DNA of 64,000 nucleotides from Methyloversatilis discipulorum (lineage in GTDB: Bacteria; Pseudomonadota; Gammaproteobacteria; Burkholderiales; Rhodocyclaceae), in contig NZ_JADMJL010000008.1 of assembly GCF_018780585.1 (NCBI RefSeq), positions 98,464 through 162,463 of the forward strand, read 5' to 3'. The notes under the pieces are model-generated. The model was not told where the DNA came from, ran no database searches, and was given only the letters and a program-made list of their open reading frames with translations. Below, piece by piece: positions 11,342 to 20,285 of the stretch (positions within the stretch are counted from its first letter, which is position 1; each line of letters opens with the position of its first letter). The translations under genes and the position numbers were made by a program.

Positions 11342-12523
11342 ATGCTGAGCCCGGAACACCGAGCCGTCATCAAGGCCACCGTGCCGCTGCTGGAAAGCGG
11401 CGGCGAAGCGCTGACCACGCACTTCTACCGCATCATGCTGAGCGAACATCCGGAGGTGCGCCCGCTGTTCAATCAGGCGCATCAGGCCAGCGGCGACCAG
11501 CCGCGCGCGCTCGCCAATGGCGTGCTGATGTACGCGAAGAACATCGACCGTCTGGAAGCGCTCGGCCCGCTGGTCGGTCAGATCGTGCAGAAGCACGTGT
11601 CGCTGCAGGTGCTGCCCGAGCATTACCCCATCGTCGGCGGCTGCCTGCTGCGCGCCATACGTGAGGTACTGGGCGCCGAGATCGCGACCGACGCGGTGAT
11701 CGAAGCCTGGGCCGCGGCCTACGGTCAGCTGGCCGATCTGCTGATCGGCGCCGAGGAGTCGGTCTATGCCGACCACGCGCAGGCCGACGGCGGCTGGCGC
11801 GGTGCGCGCGCTTTCCGTGTCGCGCGCAAGGTGCGCGAGAGCGAGGAAATCACCTCTTTCCATCTCGAACCGGTGGACGGCCAGCCAGTGCTGCGCCACG
11901 CGCCGGGCGAATACATCGGCCTGCGGGTGAGCATCGACGGCCAGGAAATGCGCCGCAACTACTCGCTGTCGGCCGCCGCCAACGGTCGCGACTACCGCAT
12001 CAGCGTCAAGCGCGAGGCGGGCGGCCGGGTGTCCGGTCATCTGCACGACGCGGTGAACGTGGGCGACGTGCTCGATCTGTTTCCGCCGGCCGGCGATTTC
12101 ACGTTGCGTGCATCCGACCGTCCGGTGGCGCTGATCACCGCCGGCGTCGGCATCACGCCAGCGCTGCCGATGATGGAAGCGGCGCTGGCCGAAGGGCGAG
12201 AGGTGCACTTCATCCACTGCGCGCGTCACGGTGGCGCGCATGCCTTCCGCGATCACGTCGAAGCACTGGCGCAGCGGCACCCGAAGCTGAAGCGCTTCTA
12301 TGTCTACAGCGAGCCGCGCGAGGGCGACCAGGCGCATGCCGAAGGCTTCATCGAGCGCCTGCATCTCGAACGCTGGCTGCCGCAACCGTCGGCGCTGGAC
12401 GCCTACTTCCTCGGCCCCAAGCCTTTCATGGCGCGGGTGAAGAAGCAGCTGTCGGAACTGGGCGTGCCGGCTGCACAGACCCATTACGAGTTCTTCGGAC
12501 CGGCGGCTGCACTCGACGGCTGA
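11342..12523 (+). CDS. hmp: Flavohaemoglobin / nitric oxide dioxygenase
   Basis: A 393-residue flavohaemoglobin that oxidises NO to nitrate using O2 and NAD(P)H in the cytoplasm. The globin domain (1-~140) has the proximal haem histidine at residue 85 (VQKHVSLQVLPEHYPIVGG). The FAD domain carries RNYSLS at about 205-210, and the NAD domain carries ITAGVGITPALPM and the C-terminal YFLGPKPFM and YEFFGP segments. Length is normal. The ATG at 11342 is preceded by AGGAGA. It is divergent from norR with a sigma-54 promoter and NorR sites upstream, so NO-inducible expression is strongly implied. Confidence 0.97.
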   Translation: MLSPEHRAVIKATVPLLESGGEALTTHFYRIMLSEHPEVRPLFNQAHQASGDQPRALANGVLMYAKNIDRLEALGPLVGQIVQKHVSLQVLPEHYPIVGGCLLRAIREVLGAEIATDAVIEAWAAAYGQLADLLIGAEESVYADHAQADGGWRGARAFRVARKVRESEEITSFHLEPVDGQPVLRHAPGEYIGLRVSIDGQEMRRNYSLSAAANGRDYRISVKREAGGRVSGHLHDAVNVGDVLDLFPPAGDFTLRASDRPVALITAGVGITPALPMMEAALAEGREVHFIHCARHGGAHAFRDHVEALAQRHPKLKRFYVYSEPREGDQAHAEGFIERLHLERWLPQPSALDAYFLGPKPFMARVKKQLSELGVPAAQTHYEFFGPAAALDG

Positions 12524-12550
12524 TCGAAGCCTGCGGCCGGTTGCGGCCAC

Positions 12551-12635
12551 GTCGCGGCTTGGGCCGCTCCCACAGGGCGTGCCCGATCCGCGGCTGGAGC
12601 GGGGTTTCTGTGGGAGGGGTCTTGTGACCCCGACT
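12551..12635. repeat. REP-type inverted pair (REPIN-like)
   Basis: Two imperfect copies of a palindromic element in opposite orientation. The first, at 12551-12575, reads on the minus strand CTGTGGGAG followed by CGGCCCAAGCCGCGAC. The second, at 12608-12635 on the plus strand, reads CTGTGGGAG followed by GGGTCTTGTGACCCCGAC. The shared CTGTGGGAG head plus a GC-rich hairpin is typical of bacterial REP sequences moved by RAYT transposases. It lies in the 185-bp gap between hmp and the phosphoesterase gene. Confidence 0.6.
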
Positions 12636-12708
12636 GCGGCGGTCGGCAGGGCGCGGCGTTGAGTCAAAGGCCGAGCAGGCAGCAACGGCTACCGACCCTC
12701 TGACACGC

Positions 12709-13524
12709 TCAGGCCTCGGCCGTCTCTTCCTCCACCGCCAGCGCCGTGCGCGGTCCCGCGACGCGCAGTTCCTGCCCCCAGTCGACGATGGCGAAGCGGC
12801 CGTCGGCGTGTTCGACGATGGCGGTACAGCTGTCGACCCAGTCGCCGCAGTTCATGTAGGTGAGGCCCTGCACCTCGCGCAGCGACACCGCGTGAATGTG
12901 ACCGCAGATCACGCCATCGACGCCGCGCGTGCGCGCCTCGTGCATGACCGAATCCTCGAAGTCGTAGATGAAGCTGACCGCGCTCTTCACCTTGCGCTTG
13001 GCGTAGCCGGCCAGCGACCAGTAGCCGGCGATGCCCAGCGTGCGGCGCAGCCAGGACAGCCGCGAGTTGATGCTGACCAGCAGGTTGTAGGCGACGTCGC
13101 CGAGCAGGGCGACCCAGCGATGGTGGCGCGTGACCTGGTCGAAGTCGTCGCCATGCACCAACCAGTATCGGCGACCGTCGGCAGCCTGATGGATGTACTC
13201 GCGCTGCAGTTCGATGTCGCCGAACACGGTGCCGGTGTATTCACGCAGCGCTTCGTCGTGATTGCCCGGGATGAAGACGACCTGGGTGCCCTTGCGCGCG
13301 CGACGCAGGATCTTCTGCACGACGGTGTTCTGCGACGGCGTCCAGTGTATGGAGCGGCTCATCGCCCAGAAGTCGATGATGTCGCCCACGAGGTAGAGGT
13401 AGTCGGATTCGTGGTGGCGCAGGAAATCGAGCAGCGCCTCGGCCTGGCATCCACGTGTACCAAGGTGGATGTCCGACAGGAAGATGGCGCGCACGCGCCG
13501 CACGAGAGGATCGGGAGCATTCAC
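12709..13524 (-). CDS. LpxH-like metallophosphoesterase (UDP-2,3-diacylglucosamine hydrolase family)
   Basis: A 271-residue calcineurin-type phosphoesterase. The metal-binding motifs appear in order: SDIHLGTRG (~17), GDIIDFW (~47), PGNHDE (~86), HGDDFD (~124) and CGHIHA (~208). The overall pattern is that of the COG2908 family, which includes LpxH, the enzyme that cleaves UDP-2,3-diacylglucosamine to lipid X in lipid A synthesis. This branch (CGDWVDSCTAIVE near the C-terminus) is longer than E. coli LpxH, and its exact substrate is not certain, so no symbol is given. It stands alone, 185 bp downstream of hmp on the opposite strand. Confidence 0.85.
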   Translation of the reverse strand: MNAPDPLVRRVRAIFLSDIHLGTRGCQAEALLDFLRHHESDYLYLVGDIIDFWAMSRSIHWTPSQNTVVQKILRRARKGTQVVFIPGNHDEALREYTGTVFGDIELQREYIHQAADGRRYWLVHGDDFDQVTRHHRWVALLGDVAYNLLVSINSRLSWLRRTLGIAGYWSLAGYAKRKVKSAVSFIYDFEDSVMHEARTRGVDGVICGHIHAVSLREVQGLTYMNCGDWVDSCTAIVEHADGRFAIVDWGQELRVAGPRTALAVEEETAEA

Positions 13525-13611
13525 GCCGCCGATTCAAGCCCATCCGTGTGACAGGGCGGTGACGCGGCGCATCGTTGCTGCCCGTCGCGGTGACCGGTGT
13601 CGCATGGACGC

Positions 13612-13637
13612 AAAAAAGGGCACGCCGCAGCGTGCCC
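13612..13637 (-). terminator. Intrinsic terminator of the amide/urea operon (after fmdC)
   Basis: On the minus strand GGGCACGC, a four-base loop and GCGTGCCC form a perfect 8-bp stem followed by six T residues. It lies ~50 bp downstream of the fmdC stop codon and is the natural end of the leftward urt-fmd transcript. Confidence 0.85.
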
Positions 13638-13684
13638 TGGAATCGACCGGCCCGGCGCCCTGCGCGCCGGTGGGTCGAGGTGGA

Positions 13685-14821
13685 TCAGTACATCAGCTGC
13701 ACGCCGAGCACGAACTTGTCGGTGTCGGTACCGGCGGCGTTTTCCATGTCGGAGTACACCGCGGTGATGCGTGCGTTGTGGCCGGCCATCACATAGGTCA
13801 GGCCGAAGTCCCACTGCTTGGTGTCGCCGCCGGTGTCGGCGTTGAACTTCTGGTAGCGGGTGTAGGGCTGGAACTGGCCGATGCCGATCTTGGTCGGGAT
13901 CAGGTAGGCGGCGGTCAGCAGCCAGGCGTCGCCGGCCTGTGCGCCGCCGCAGTTGTTCACATTGGTGCAGAGGATGTTGCCGGCCGTCACGTCGGTCACG
14001 CCGTCGGTGTCGTAGTCGTACCAGGCGCCTTCCAGCGTCATTACGCCGCCGCCGGCGAGCTTGGTTTCGTACAGCGCGTCGATGTTCCAGGCGCGGTAGT
14101 CGCCGCGGGCGAGTGCGGTGCCGACACCGTTCTTCTGCATCTGGTAGGCCATGCCGACAGTGAAGATTTCCTTGCTGCCGAAATAGCTGTTGGTGCCGTA
14201 ATAGCCCAGTTCCGGATCGAGGAAGCTGTAGGCGATACGGGTGGCGTACAGCGGATCGTCGGAGTCGTTCGACAGGCCGGTGCCGCGGTTCTTGCCCTGG
14301 TAGGCACCGACGGAGTACAGCAGCTTGCCGCCGAGCACGTTACCCCACAGCAGCGCGCCGTCGTCGCGGCCGGTGAAGGCGTTCGGGTACTGCGACACCA
14401 TCGGGTATTCCCACACGTTGGCGAAGTAGGGGCCGGCCATGTTGGCGCGGTCGGTCGGCGGCAGCATGCGGCCGAACCAGAAGTTCACGCCTTCGGTCAG
14501 TTCGAACTGGGCGACCGCGTCGAGGATGCGCATCGATTCGTCGGACTGGCGCTCGAAGTTGATCATGCCGCCGATGTTCTTGGTGATCTTGCCGCTGGTG
14601 ATGATACGGACCGAGTCCACCGAGAAGTCGTTCGAGCGCGAGGTGCCGTTCGGTGCCGCGTCTTCGGCGTTGGTGTAGGAGGTGCGCGCCCACAGGCTGA
14701 GCGTCAGATAGCTTTCGCCGGGACCGGCAACGGTGACGCCCGCGTTCGCGCTGCCGCAGGCGGCCAGAGCGACGGCGAGTGCGCTGGCTGAGCGCAGACG
14801 GTTCTTGGTGATGTTTTTCAT
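13685..14821 (-). CDS. fmdC: Outer-membrane porin of the amide/urea cluster (FmdC-like)
   Basis: A 378-residue outer-membrane beta-barrel protein. It has a signal peptide (MKNITKNRLRSASALAVALA, cleavage likely after SANA), alternating amphipathic strands throughout and a C-terminal aromatic residue (VQLMY), as BAM-dependent barrels do. It is the last gene of the formamidase/urea-transporter run, which matches the Methylophilus arrangement where FmdC is a porin for short-chain amides and urea. The symbol is by context and overall appearance. A close paralogue lies at 26230-27387, sharing for example PNAFTGRDDG, GKNRG and GDYRAWN. The ATG at 14821 is preceded by GGGAG, and a strong terminator follows. 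Confidence 0.8.
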   Translation of the reverse strand: MKNITKNRLRSASALAVALAACGSANAGVTVAGPGESYLTLSLWARTSYTNAEDAAPNGTSRSNDFSVDSVRIITSGKITKNIGGMINFERQSDESMRILDAVAQFELTEGVNFWFGRMLPPTDRANMAGPYFANVWEYPMVSQYPNAFTGRDDGALLWGNVLGGKLLYSVGAYQGKNRGTGLSNDSDDPLYATRIAYSFLDPELGYYGTNSYFGSKEIFTVGMAYQMQKNGVGTALARGDYRAWNIDALYETKLAGGGVMTLEGAWYDYDTDGVTDVTAGNILCTNVNNCGGAQAGDAWLLTAAYLIPTKIGIGQFQPYTRYQKFNADTGGDTKQWDFGLTYVMAGHNARITAVYSDMENAAGTDTDKFVLGVQLMY

Positions 14822-14910
14822 GGTGCTGGACTCCCGGTTGTTGAGGTTCAAGGTGCGAGGTTCAAAGAGCGGACTGCAATGACGGACTGCAAATGGGGCG
14901 GACCGGGCGA

Positions 14911-15240
14911 TCAGTGACTGATCATCCAGGGGCGTTTCGTCGGGAAGGCCTTGGAGCCGTCGCGCGCGACAGCCGTGGTCTTGCTGGTCTTGCCGCTGCA
15001 GCACGAGCAGCCGGGGCCGTGCGTGCGGCTGGCCAGCTTGGGCTCATGGCGTGCGCGTTCGTTGGTGGCGTGCGCGCTGCGCAGCTGGCCCGGCATGTCG
15101 GCGAAGGCCGGTGCGGAGATCAGCTGGCGTGCGGCCGGCTGGCCGCAGGCCGGGCAGAGGCAGGGCGCGTCCCGCTGCGCGATGCTGCGCATGGCGGAAA
15201 AGCTGCCATGCGCCTCGCAGTGAAAGTCGTAGGTCGGCAT
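14911..15240 (-). CDS. fmdB: FmdB-family zinc-ribbon protein
   Basis: A 109-residue protein opening MPTYDFHCEAHGSF, the typical FmdB/CxxC zinc-ribbon start (here Cys8 with His11), followed by CLCPACG at ~27-33. The second half is low-complexity and basic, with a CSCC cluster (residues ~78-81). In Methylophilus, FmdB is a regulator encoded with formamidase; in other bacteria the family is uncharacterised. It lies 10 bp after fmdA on the same strand, supporting cotranscription. The extra cysteine pair near the C-terminus may form a second metal site, which is inference. Confidence 0.85.
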   Translation of the reverse strand: MPTYDFHCEAHGSFSAMRSIAQRDAPCLCPACGQPAARQLISAPAFADMPGQLRSAHATNERARHEPKLASRTHGPGCSCCSGKTSKTTAVARDGSKAFPTKRPWMISH

Positions 15241-15250
15241 GGCAGCGTCC

Positions 15251-16480
15251 TCAGACGTCTTCCGAGATCGGCATCTGCACGCTGCCGTCGAGGAATTTCT
15301 GCGGACCGGCTTCGGTCGGCATGATGTCGAAGTCGAAGATGTCGGTCGGCAGCCACAGCGTCGCGCAGGCGTTCGGAATGTCGACCACGCCGCTGATGTG
15401 GCCCTGCACCGGTGCGGTGCCGAGGATCGAATAGGCCTGGGCGCCCGAGTAGCCGAATTTCTTCAGGTACTCGATCGCGTTCAGGCAGGCCTGACGGTAG
15501 GCCACATGCACGTCGAGGTAATGCTGCTTGCCCTGCTCGTCGACCGAAATGCCTTCGAAGATGAGGTAGTCGTCGTACTTGGGCGTGATCGGGCTGGGCT
15601 TGAAGATCGGGTTCTTCACCGCGTACTTCTTCATGCCGTCCTTGATGATGTTCACCCGCAGGTGCAGCCAGCCGGCCATTTCGATGGCGCCGCAGAAGGT
15701 GATTTCGCCGTCGCCCTGCGAGAAGTGCAGGTCGCCCATCGACAGGCCGCCGCCCTTCACATAGACCGGGAAGTAGATGCGCGAGCCGCGCGACAGATCC
15801 TTGATGTCGCAGTTGCCGCCGTGTTCGCGCGGCGGCACGGTACGCGCGCCTTCCATCGCCGCCTTGTCGCGCGCCTCGCCCTTCAGGCGACCCATGTGCG
15901 CGGTCGGTGCGCACGGCGGGCAGCCCAGCGGCGGCACGCGCTCGGGGTCGGTGTTGATGAAGTCGATCTCGCGCTTGTTCCACTCTTCGAGCAGCTTGGG
16001 ATCGGGCAGGCAGCCGATCAGACCCGGGTGGATCAGGCCGGCGTACTTGACGCCCGGCACGTGGCGCGATTCGGTGAACATGCCCTTGATGTCCCAGATC
16101 GACTTCTGCGCCAGCGGGAAGTGATCGGTCAGGAAGCCGCCGCCGTTCTTCTTCGAGAAGAAGCCGTTGAAGCCCCACAGGCTGTCTTCCTTGGCGCCGA
16201 TGTCGAGGATGTCGACCACCAGCAGGTCGCCCGGCTCGCAGCCTTCGACGCCGATCGGGCCGGACAGGAAGTGCACCGTGGTCAGGTCGACGTCGCGCAC
16301 GTCGTCGGCGCTGTCGTTGTTCTGGATGTAGCCGCCGGTCCAGTCGTAGGTTTCGATCTTGAAGTCGTCGCCCGGCTTCACCCACGCGACGATGGGGATG
16401 TCCGGGTGCCAGCGGTTGTGAACCATGTCGTTCTCATACGGCGACTGCTTCAGGTCTACCTTGATCAGGGTCTCTGCCAT
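15251..16480 (-). CDS. fmdA: Formamidase
   Basis: A 409-residue member of the acetamidase/formamidase family that hydrolyses formamide to formate and ammonia in the cytoplasm. Family signatures visible are HNRWHPDIP, the EPGDLLVVDI segment near 100, HPGLIGCLP, the Cys-rich GCPPCAPTAHMG, REHGGNCDIKDLSRG near 245 and MGDLHFSQGDGEITFCGAIE. Length fits the family (~400-410). The ATG at 16480 has a perfect AAGGAG seven bases upstream. It lies directly downstream of urtE and upstream of fmdB, so imported amide is hydrolysed on entry to supply nitrogen and formate. Confidence 0.95.
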   Translation of the reverse strand: MAETLIKVDLKQSPYENDMVHNRWHPDIPIVAWVKPGDDFKIETYDWTGGYIQNNDSADDVRDVDLTTVHFLSGPIGVEGCEPGDLLVVDILDIGAKEDSLWGFNGFFSKKNGGGFLTDHFPLAQKSIWDIKGMFTESRHVPGVKYAGLIHPGLIGCLPDPKLLEEWNKREIDFINTDPERVPPLGCPPCAPTAHMGRLKGEARDKAAMEGARTVPPREHGGNCDIKDLSRGSRIYFPVYVKGGGLSMGDLHFSQGDGEITFCGAIEMAGWLHLRVNIIKDGMKKYAVKNPIFKPSPITPKYDDYLIFEGISVDEQGKQHYLDVHVAYRQACLNAIEYLKKFGYSGAQAYSILGTAPVQGHISGVVDIPNACATLWLPTDIFDFDIMPTEAGPQKFLDGSVQMPISEDV

Positions 16481-16535
16481 GTTGATCTCCTTGGGTGGAA
16501 GGGGCGGTTGGGCGGTGTTGCGGCGGTGGGCGGGG

Positions 16536-17225
16536 TCAGACGGACAGGAACTGCTTGATGTGCGCGGTATCGGTTTCCGCGCGGGTGCTCTCATGGACCA
16601 GGCGGCCGCCTTCGATGACGAACAGGCGGTCGGCCACGTCCATCGCGAAGCTGAGCACCTGCTCGGACACGACGATGGTGATCTGGCGCAACTTGCGGAT
16701 TTCGTTCAGCGCGCGCGCGATGTCCTTGATGATCGACGGCTGTATGCCTTCGGTCGGCTCGTCGAGCAGCAGCACCTTGGGATCGGTCACCAGCGCGCGG
16801 GCAATGGCCAGCTGTTGCTGCTGGCCACCCGACAGGTTGCCGCCCTTGCGGCGGCGCATCTCCCACAGCACCGGGAAGAGGGCGTAGATCTCGTCCGGCA
16901 CCTTCTTGACCTTGGCATTCTCCAGGCCGGTGTGGATGTTCTCCTCGACGGTGAGCGTCGGGAAAATCATCCGGCCCTGCGGCACGTAGGCGATGCCCTT
17001 GGCGACGCGCTTGTAGCTTTCGTCCTTCGACACTTCGTTGCCGGCGACTTCGATCTGACCGCTCTTCAGCGGCAGGATGCCGATCAGCGACTTGAACAGC
17101 GTGGTCTTGCCCATGCCGTTGCGGCCCATGATGGCGACCGTTTCGTTGGCATTGGCTTCGAACGAGATGCCGTGCAGTGCCTCGCTCTGCCCGTAGGCGA
17201 CATGTACGTCCTTGACGTTGAGCAT
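16536..17225 (-). CDS. urtE: Urea/short-chain amide ABC transporter ATP-binding protein UrtE
   Basis: A 229-residue ABC ATPase. Walker A is GRNGMGKTT (~34-42), the Q-loop region is YVPQGRMIFP, the signature is LSGGQQQQLAIARAL and Walker B is VLLLDEP, followed by TEGIQPSI, a segment typical of UrtE and LivF-type subunits. It partners with UrtD as the ATPase pair of a branched-chain-amino-acid-type importer. It sits between urtD and fmdA in the same leftward run; the ATG at 17225 follows an AAGGA. Confidence 0.95.
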   Translation of the reverse strand: MLNVKDVHVAYGQSEALHGISFEANANETVAIMGRNGMGKTTLFKSLIGILPLKSGQIEVAGNEVSKDESYKRVAKGIAYVPQGRMIFPTLTVEENIHTGLENAKVKKVPDEIYALFPVLWEMRRRKGGNLSGGQQQQLAIARALVTDPKVLLLDEPTEGIQPSIIKDIARALNEIRKLRQITIVVSEQVLSFAMDVADRLFVIEGGRLVHESTRAETDTAHIKQFLSV

Positions 17226-17271
17226 GGTGGTGTCCTTTTGCGATGACTGGCGCGTGGGCGGGGCCGCTGAC

Positions 17272-18015
17272 TCAGTGGCCCAGATAAACGTCGATGACCT
17301 TGGGATCGTTCTGCACCTTGTCCATCGATCCTTCGGCGAGGATCTTTCCCTGGTGCATGACGGTGACCTTGTGGGCGATGCGCTTGACGAAATCCATGTC
17401 GTGCTCGATCACGATCACCGAGCGGCCCTTGCAGATGCGCTGCAGCAGTTCGGCGGTCAGTTCGCGTTCGCGCACGCTCATGCCGGCGATCGGTTCGTCG
17501 AGCATCAGCAGCTCCGGCTCCTGCATCAGCAACATGCCGATTTCCAGCCACTGCTTCTGGCCGTGGCTGAGCAGGCCGGCTTCGGTGTCGAGCGCGTCGC
17601 CGAGGCCGATCTCGTCGGCCACCGACTGCACGCGCGCCTTCACCTCGTCGGTGCAGCGGAAGCCGAGCGCGCCGAGCACGCTGCGGCCGCGCGGGAAGGA
17701 CACTTCCAGGTTCTTGAACACCGAAAGGTTTTCGTAGATCGACGGCGTCTGGAACTTGCGGCCGATGCCGGCGCGCACGATCTTGTGTTCCTGCAGCTTG
17801 GTCATCTCCACGTTCTTAAACTTGATGCTGCCGCCGCTGGCCTTGGTCTTGCCGCAGATCAGGTCGAGCAGCGTGGTCTTGCCGGCGCCGTTCGGGCCGA
17901 TGATCACGCGCAGCTCGCCGCGATCGACGTAGAGGGTCAGCGCGTCGATCGCCTTGAAGCCGTCGAAGGACACGGTCAGGTCCTCGATCGCCAGTACGAA
18001 ATCGGTATTGCTCAT
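17272..18015 (-). CDS. urtD: Urea/short-chain amide ABC transporter ATP-binding protein UrtD
   Basis: A 247-residue ABC ATPase. Walker A is GPNGAGKTT (~40-48). The signature motif is atypical, LSHGQKQWLEIGMLLMQ in place of the canonical LSGGQ, which is a known trait of UrtD/LivG-type subunits. Walker B is LLMLDEPIAGM, followed by VIVIEHDMDFV. It forms a heterodimer with UrtE on the cytoplasmic face of UrtB/UrtC. The gene is 28 bp after urtC. Confidence 0.95.
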   Translation of the reverse strand: MSNTDFVLAIEDLTVSFDGFKAIDALTLYVDRGELRVIIGPNGAGKTTLLDLICGKTKASGGSIKFKNVEMTKLQEHKIVRAGIGRKFQTPSIYENLSVFKNLEVSFPRGRSVLGALGFRCTDEVKARVQSVADEIGLGDALDTEAGLLSHGQKQWLEIGMLLMQEPELLMLDEPIAGMSVRERELTAELLQRICKGRSVIVIEHDMDFVKRIAHKVTVMHQGKILAEGSMDKVQNDPKVIDVYLGH

Positions 18016-18043
18016 GTCGGTCTCCTGTCAGGTCGGGCGCGGG

Positions 18044-19237
18044 TCAGGCCGACTGGCCCTGGACGCCGCCGGGCAGTGCGGCGGGCGGTGCGGACTTGTG
18101 GGTGGGGGCCGAGGGCGGTGCCGGCGGTTCGCCCGCGGACGCAGCCGGTTTGGCGACGGACTTGCGACGCGAGAACCAGGGCTTCACGTGGCTTTCGTAC
18201 AGACCGGCCAGGCCGTTGGGGAAGGCGAGCACGACGCCGATGAACAGCGCGGCCATCAGGAACAGCCAGAGGTCGGGCGCGCTTTCGGAGAAGTAGGTCT
18301 TGCCGGCATTGACCAGCAGCGCGCCATACACCGCGCCGACCAGCGACATGCGGCCGCCCACCGCGGCGAAGATGACCATTTCGATCGACGGCACGATGCC
18401 GACGAAGGACGGCGACATGAAGCCGACCTGCAGCGTGAACATCGCGCCGCCGATGGCCGAGATGCCGGCCGCCAGCACGAACACGAACACCTTGAACATC
18501 GCCACGTCGTAGCCGGAGAAGCGCACCCGGTCTTCCTTGTCGCGCATCGCCAGCAGCAGCGTGCCGAGCTTGGACATCTGTATCCAGCGGCAGAGCAGGA
18601 TGACGCCGATCAGCAGCGCGGCATTGACGAAGTACAGGACGTACTTCGATGAGTCGTCGCGGATGTCCCAGCCGAGCAGGGTCTTCAGGTCGGTGATGCC
18701 ATTGACGCCGCCGGTGTAGCCCTGCTGGCCGATGATGAGCACGGTCAGGATGAGCGCCACCGCCTGCGTGATGATGGCGAAATACACGCCACCGACCCGG
18801 CGCTTGAACATGGCGAAGCTGATGATGAAGGCCAGCACCATCGGCACCAGCACCACCGCGATCAGCGCCAGCGGCAGGTGGTTGAACGGCTCCCACCAGA
18901 ACGGCAGTTCGGTGATCTGGTTCCAGTCCATGAAGTCCGGAATGCCCGGCGTGCTCTGGATCTTGGTCGATTCCGGATCCGAGGCCTCGAGCTTCAGGAA
19001 CATCGCCATCATGTAGCCGCCGAGGCCGAAGAAGCAGCCCTGACCCAGACTCAGGATGCCGCCGTAGCCCCACAGCATGACGAGGCCGACGGCGACGAAG
19101 GCGTAGGTGAGGTATTTGCCGACGAGGTTGAGGCGGAAGATGTCCATCGTCAGCGGGAACACGACCATGATGACGAGCGCGAGGACGAGCACGCTCCCCA
19201 TGCCGGTTCGTGCAACCCAGTTCTTGAATGCGTCCAT
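18044..19237 (-). CDS. urtC: Urea/short-chain amide ABC transporter permease UrtC
   Basis: A 397-residue inner-membrane permease of the branched-chain amino acid (LivM) family with about ten hydrophobic segments between residues 15 and 350. The conserved VGLVMLWGYGGILSLGQGCFFGLGGY stretch lies at ~52-77, and the EAA-like cytoplasmic loop around RDKEDRVRFSGYDVAMFKVF. The C-terminal ~45 residues are a Pro/Ala-rich hydrophilic tail of low complexity. It works with UrtB to form the pore. The start ATG at 19237 is preceded by AGGAGA. Confidence 0.94.
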   Translation of the reverse strand: MDAFKNWVARTGMGSVLVLALVIMVVFPLTMDIFRLNLVGKYLTYAFVAVGLVMLWGYGGILSLGQGCFFGLGGYMMAMFLKLEASDPESTKIQSTPGIPDFMDWNQITELPFWWEPFNHLPLALIAVVLVPMVLAFIISFAMFKRRVGGVYFAIITQAVALILTVLIIGQQGYTGGVNGITDLKTLLGWDIRDDSSKYVLYFVNAALLIGVILLCRWIQMSKLGTLLLAMRDKEDRVRFSGYDVAMFKVFVFVLAAGISAIGGAMFTLQVGFMSPSFVGIVPSIEMVIFAAVGGRMSLVGAVYGALLVNAGKTYFSESAPDLWLFLMAALFIGVVLAFPNGLAGLYESHVKPWFSRRKSVAKPAASAGEPPAPPSAPTHKSAPPAALPGGVQGQSA

Positions 19238-19277
19238 GTGAATCTCCTGGAAGGTGCGAAGTCGGTGCGGATCGCGT

Positions 19278-20192
19278 TCAGCGGCGGATCTTCGAGGCGA
19301 AGAGGCCCTGCGGACGGATCATCAGGATGGTCACGATGAGCAGCAGCGTGAGTACCTTGGCCATCGAGCCGGTCAGGAAAAACTCGGCGATCGACTGCGT
19401 CTGGGCGATGCCGAAGGCCGACGCCACGGTGCCAAGCAGCGAAGCGGCGCCGCCGAAGGTCACTACGAGGAAGGCATCGACGATGTAGAGCGAGCCCGAA
19501 GTCGGACCGGTCGAACCGATGGTGGTGAAGGCCGCGCCCGCCACGCCGGCGATGCCGCAGCCGATGGCGAAGGTGAGGCGGTCGGTGCGCTTGGTGTTGA
19601 TGCCGGTGGCGTTGGCCATCGCGCGGTTGGCGACGGTGGCGCGCACACGCAGACCCCAGCGCGACTTGTACAGCGCGAGCAGCACGCCGCCGGTCACCAC
19701 GGCAGTGAGGCCGAGCACGAACAAGCCGTTGATCGGGATGTCCAGCCCTTCGGACGGCGCCCACGAACCCATCAGCCACTCGGGCAGGGTCGGGCTCACT
19801 TCCTTCGGACCGAAGGTCGAGCGGAACACCTGCTGCATGCCGAGCGACAGGCCCCAGGTGGCGAGCAGCGTATCCAGCGGACGTTTGTACAGATGTCGTA
19901 TCAGCGCCCACTCGGTCAGCCAGCCGAAGGCGAAGGCGATGAAGAAGGCGGCGACGATGGCGATCGGGAAATAGGCTTGCACCAGCCCGGGCGCATAGGT
20001 TTCGGTCAGGCTGGAGAACATGAAGATGGTGTAGGCGCCGATGGTCATGAATTCGCCATGCGCCATGTTGATCACGCCCATCTGGCCGAAGATGATGGCG
20101 AGGCCGAGGCCCATCAGCAGCAGGACCGAGAACAGGCTCAGCCCGGCGAAGCCCTGCATCAGGGCGATGTTGTAGATTTCGTCGAATGACAT
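19278..20192 (-). CDS. urtB: Urea/short-chain amide ABC transporter permease UrtB
   Basis: A 304-residue LivH-type permease with about eight membrane segments. Family landmarks are GLGLAIIFGQMGVINMAHGE (~35-54), the QQVFRSTFGPKEVSPTLP loop specific to urea-type permeases and the EAA-like RATVANRAMANATGINTKR. It pairs with UrtC. The start ATG at 20192 (MSFDEIYNIALMQG) is preceded by GGAGG. A GC-rich hairpin separates it from urtA, so it may be expressed at a lower level than the binding protein. Confidence 0.95.
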   Translation of the reverse strand: MSFDEIYNIALMQGFAGLSLFSVLLLMGLGLAIIFGQMGVINMAHGEFMTIGAYTIFMFSSLTETYAPGLVQAYFPIAIVAAFFIAFAFGWLTEWALIRHLYKRPLDTLLATWGLSLGMQQVFRSTFGPKEVSPTLPEWLMGSWAPSEGLDIPINGLFVLGLTAVVTGGVLLALYKSRWGLRVRATVANRAMANATGINTKRTDRLTFAIGCGIAGVAGAAFTTIGSTGPTSGSLYIVDAFLVVTFGGAASLLGTVASAFGIAQTQSIAEFFLTGSMAKVLTLLLIVTILMIRPQGLFASKIRR

Positions 20193-20244
20193 GACGGACC
20201 TCCGGACGGTTGGCCGAGCACTGCCCGGCCGTGCAGGGAAAGGA

Positions 20245-20279
20245 GGCGCGCCGCCCGGTCTGCGCCGGGGCGGCACGCC
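20245..20279 (-). terminator. Intercistronic hairpin between urtA and urtB
   Basis: On the minus strand GGCGTGCCGCCC, an 11-nt loop and GGGCGGCGCGCC form a 12-bp stem with one mismatch, followed by TCCTTTCC. It begins six bases after the urtA stop codon. In ABC operons such hairpins partly terminate transcription or protect the upstream message, giving an excess of binding protein over permease. Confidence 0.55.
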
Positions 20280-20285
20280 GGGGTA

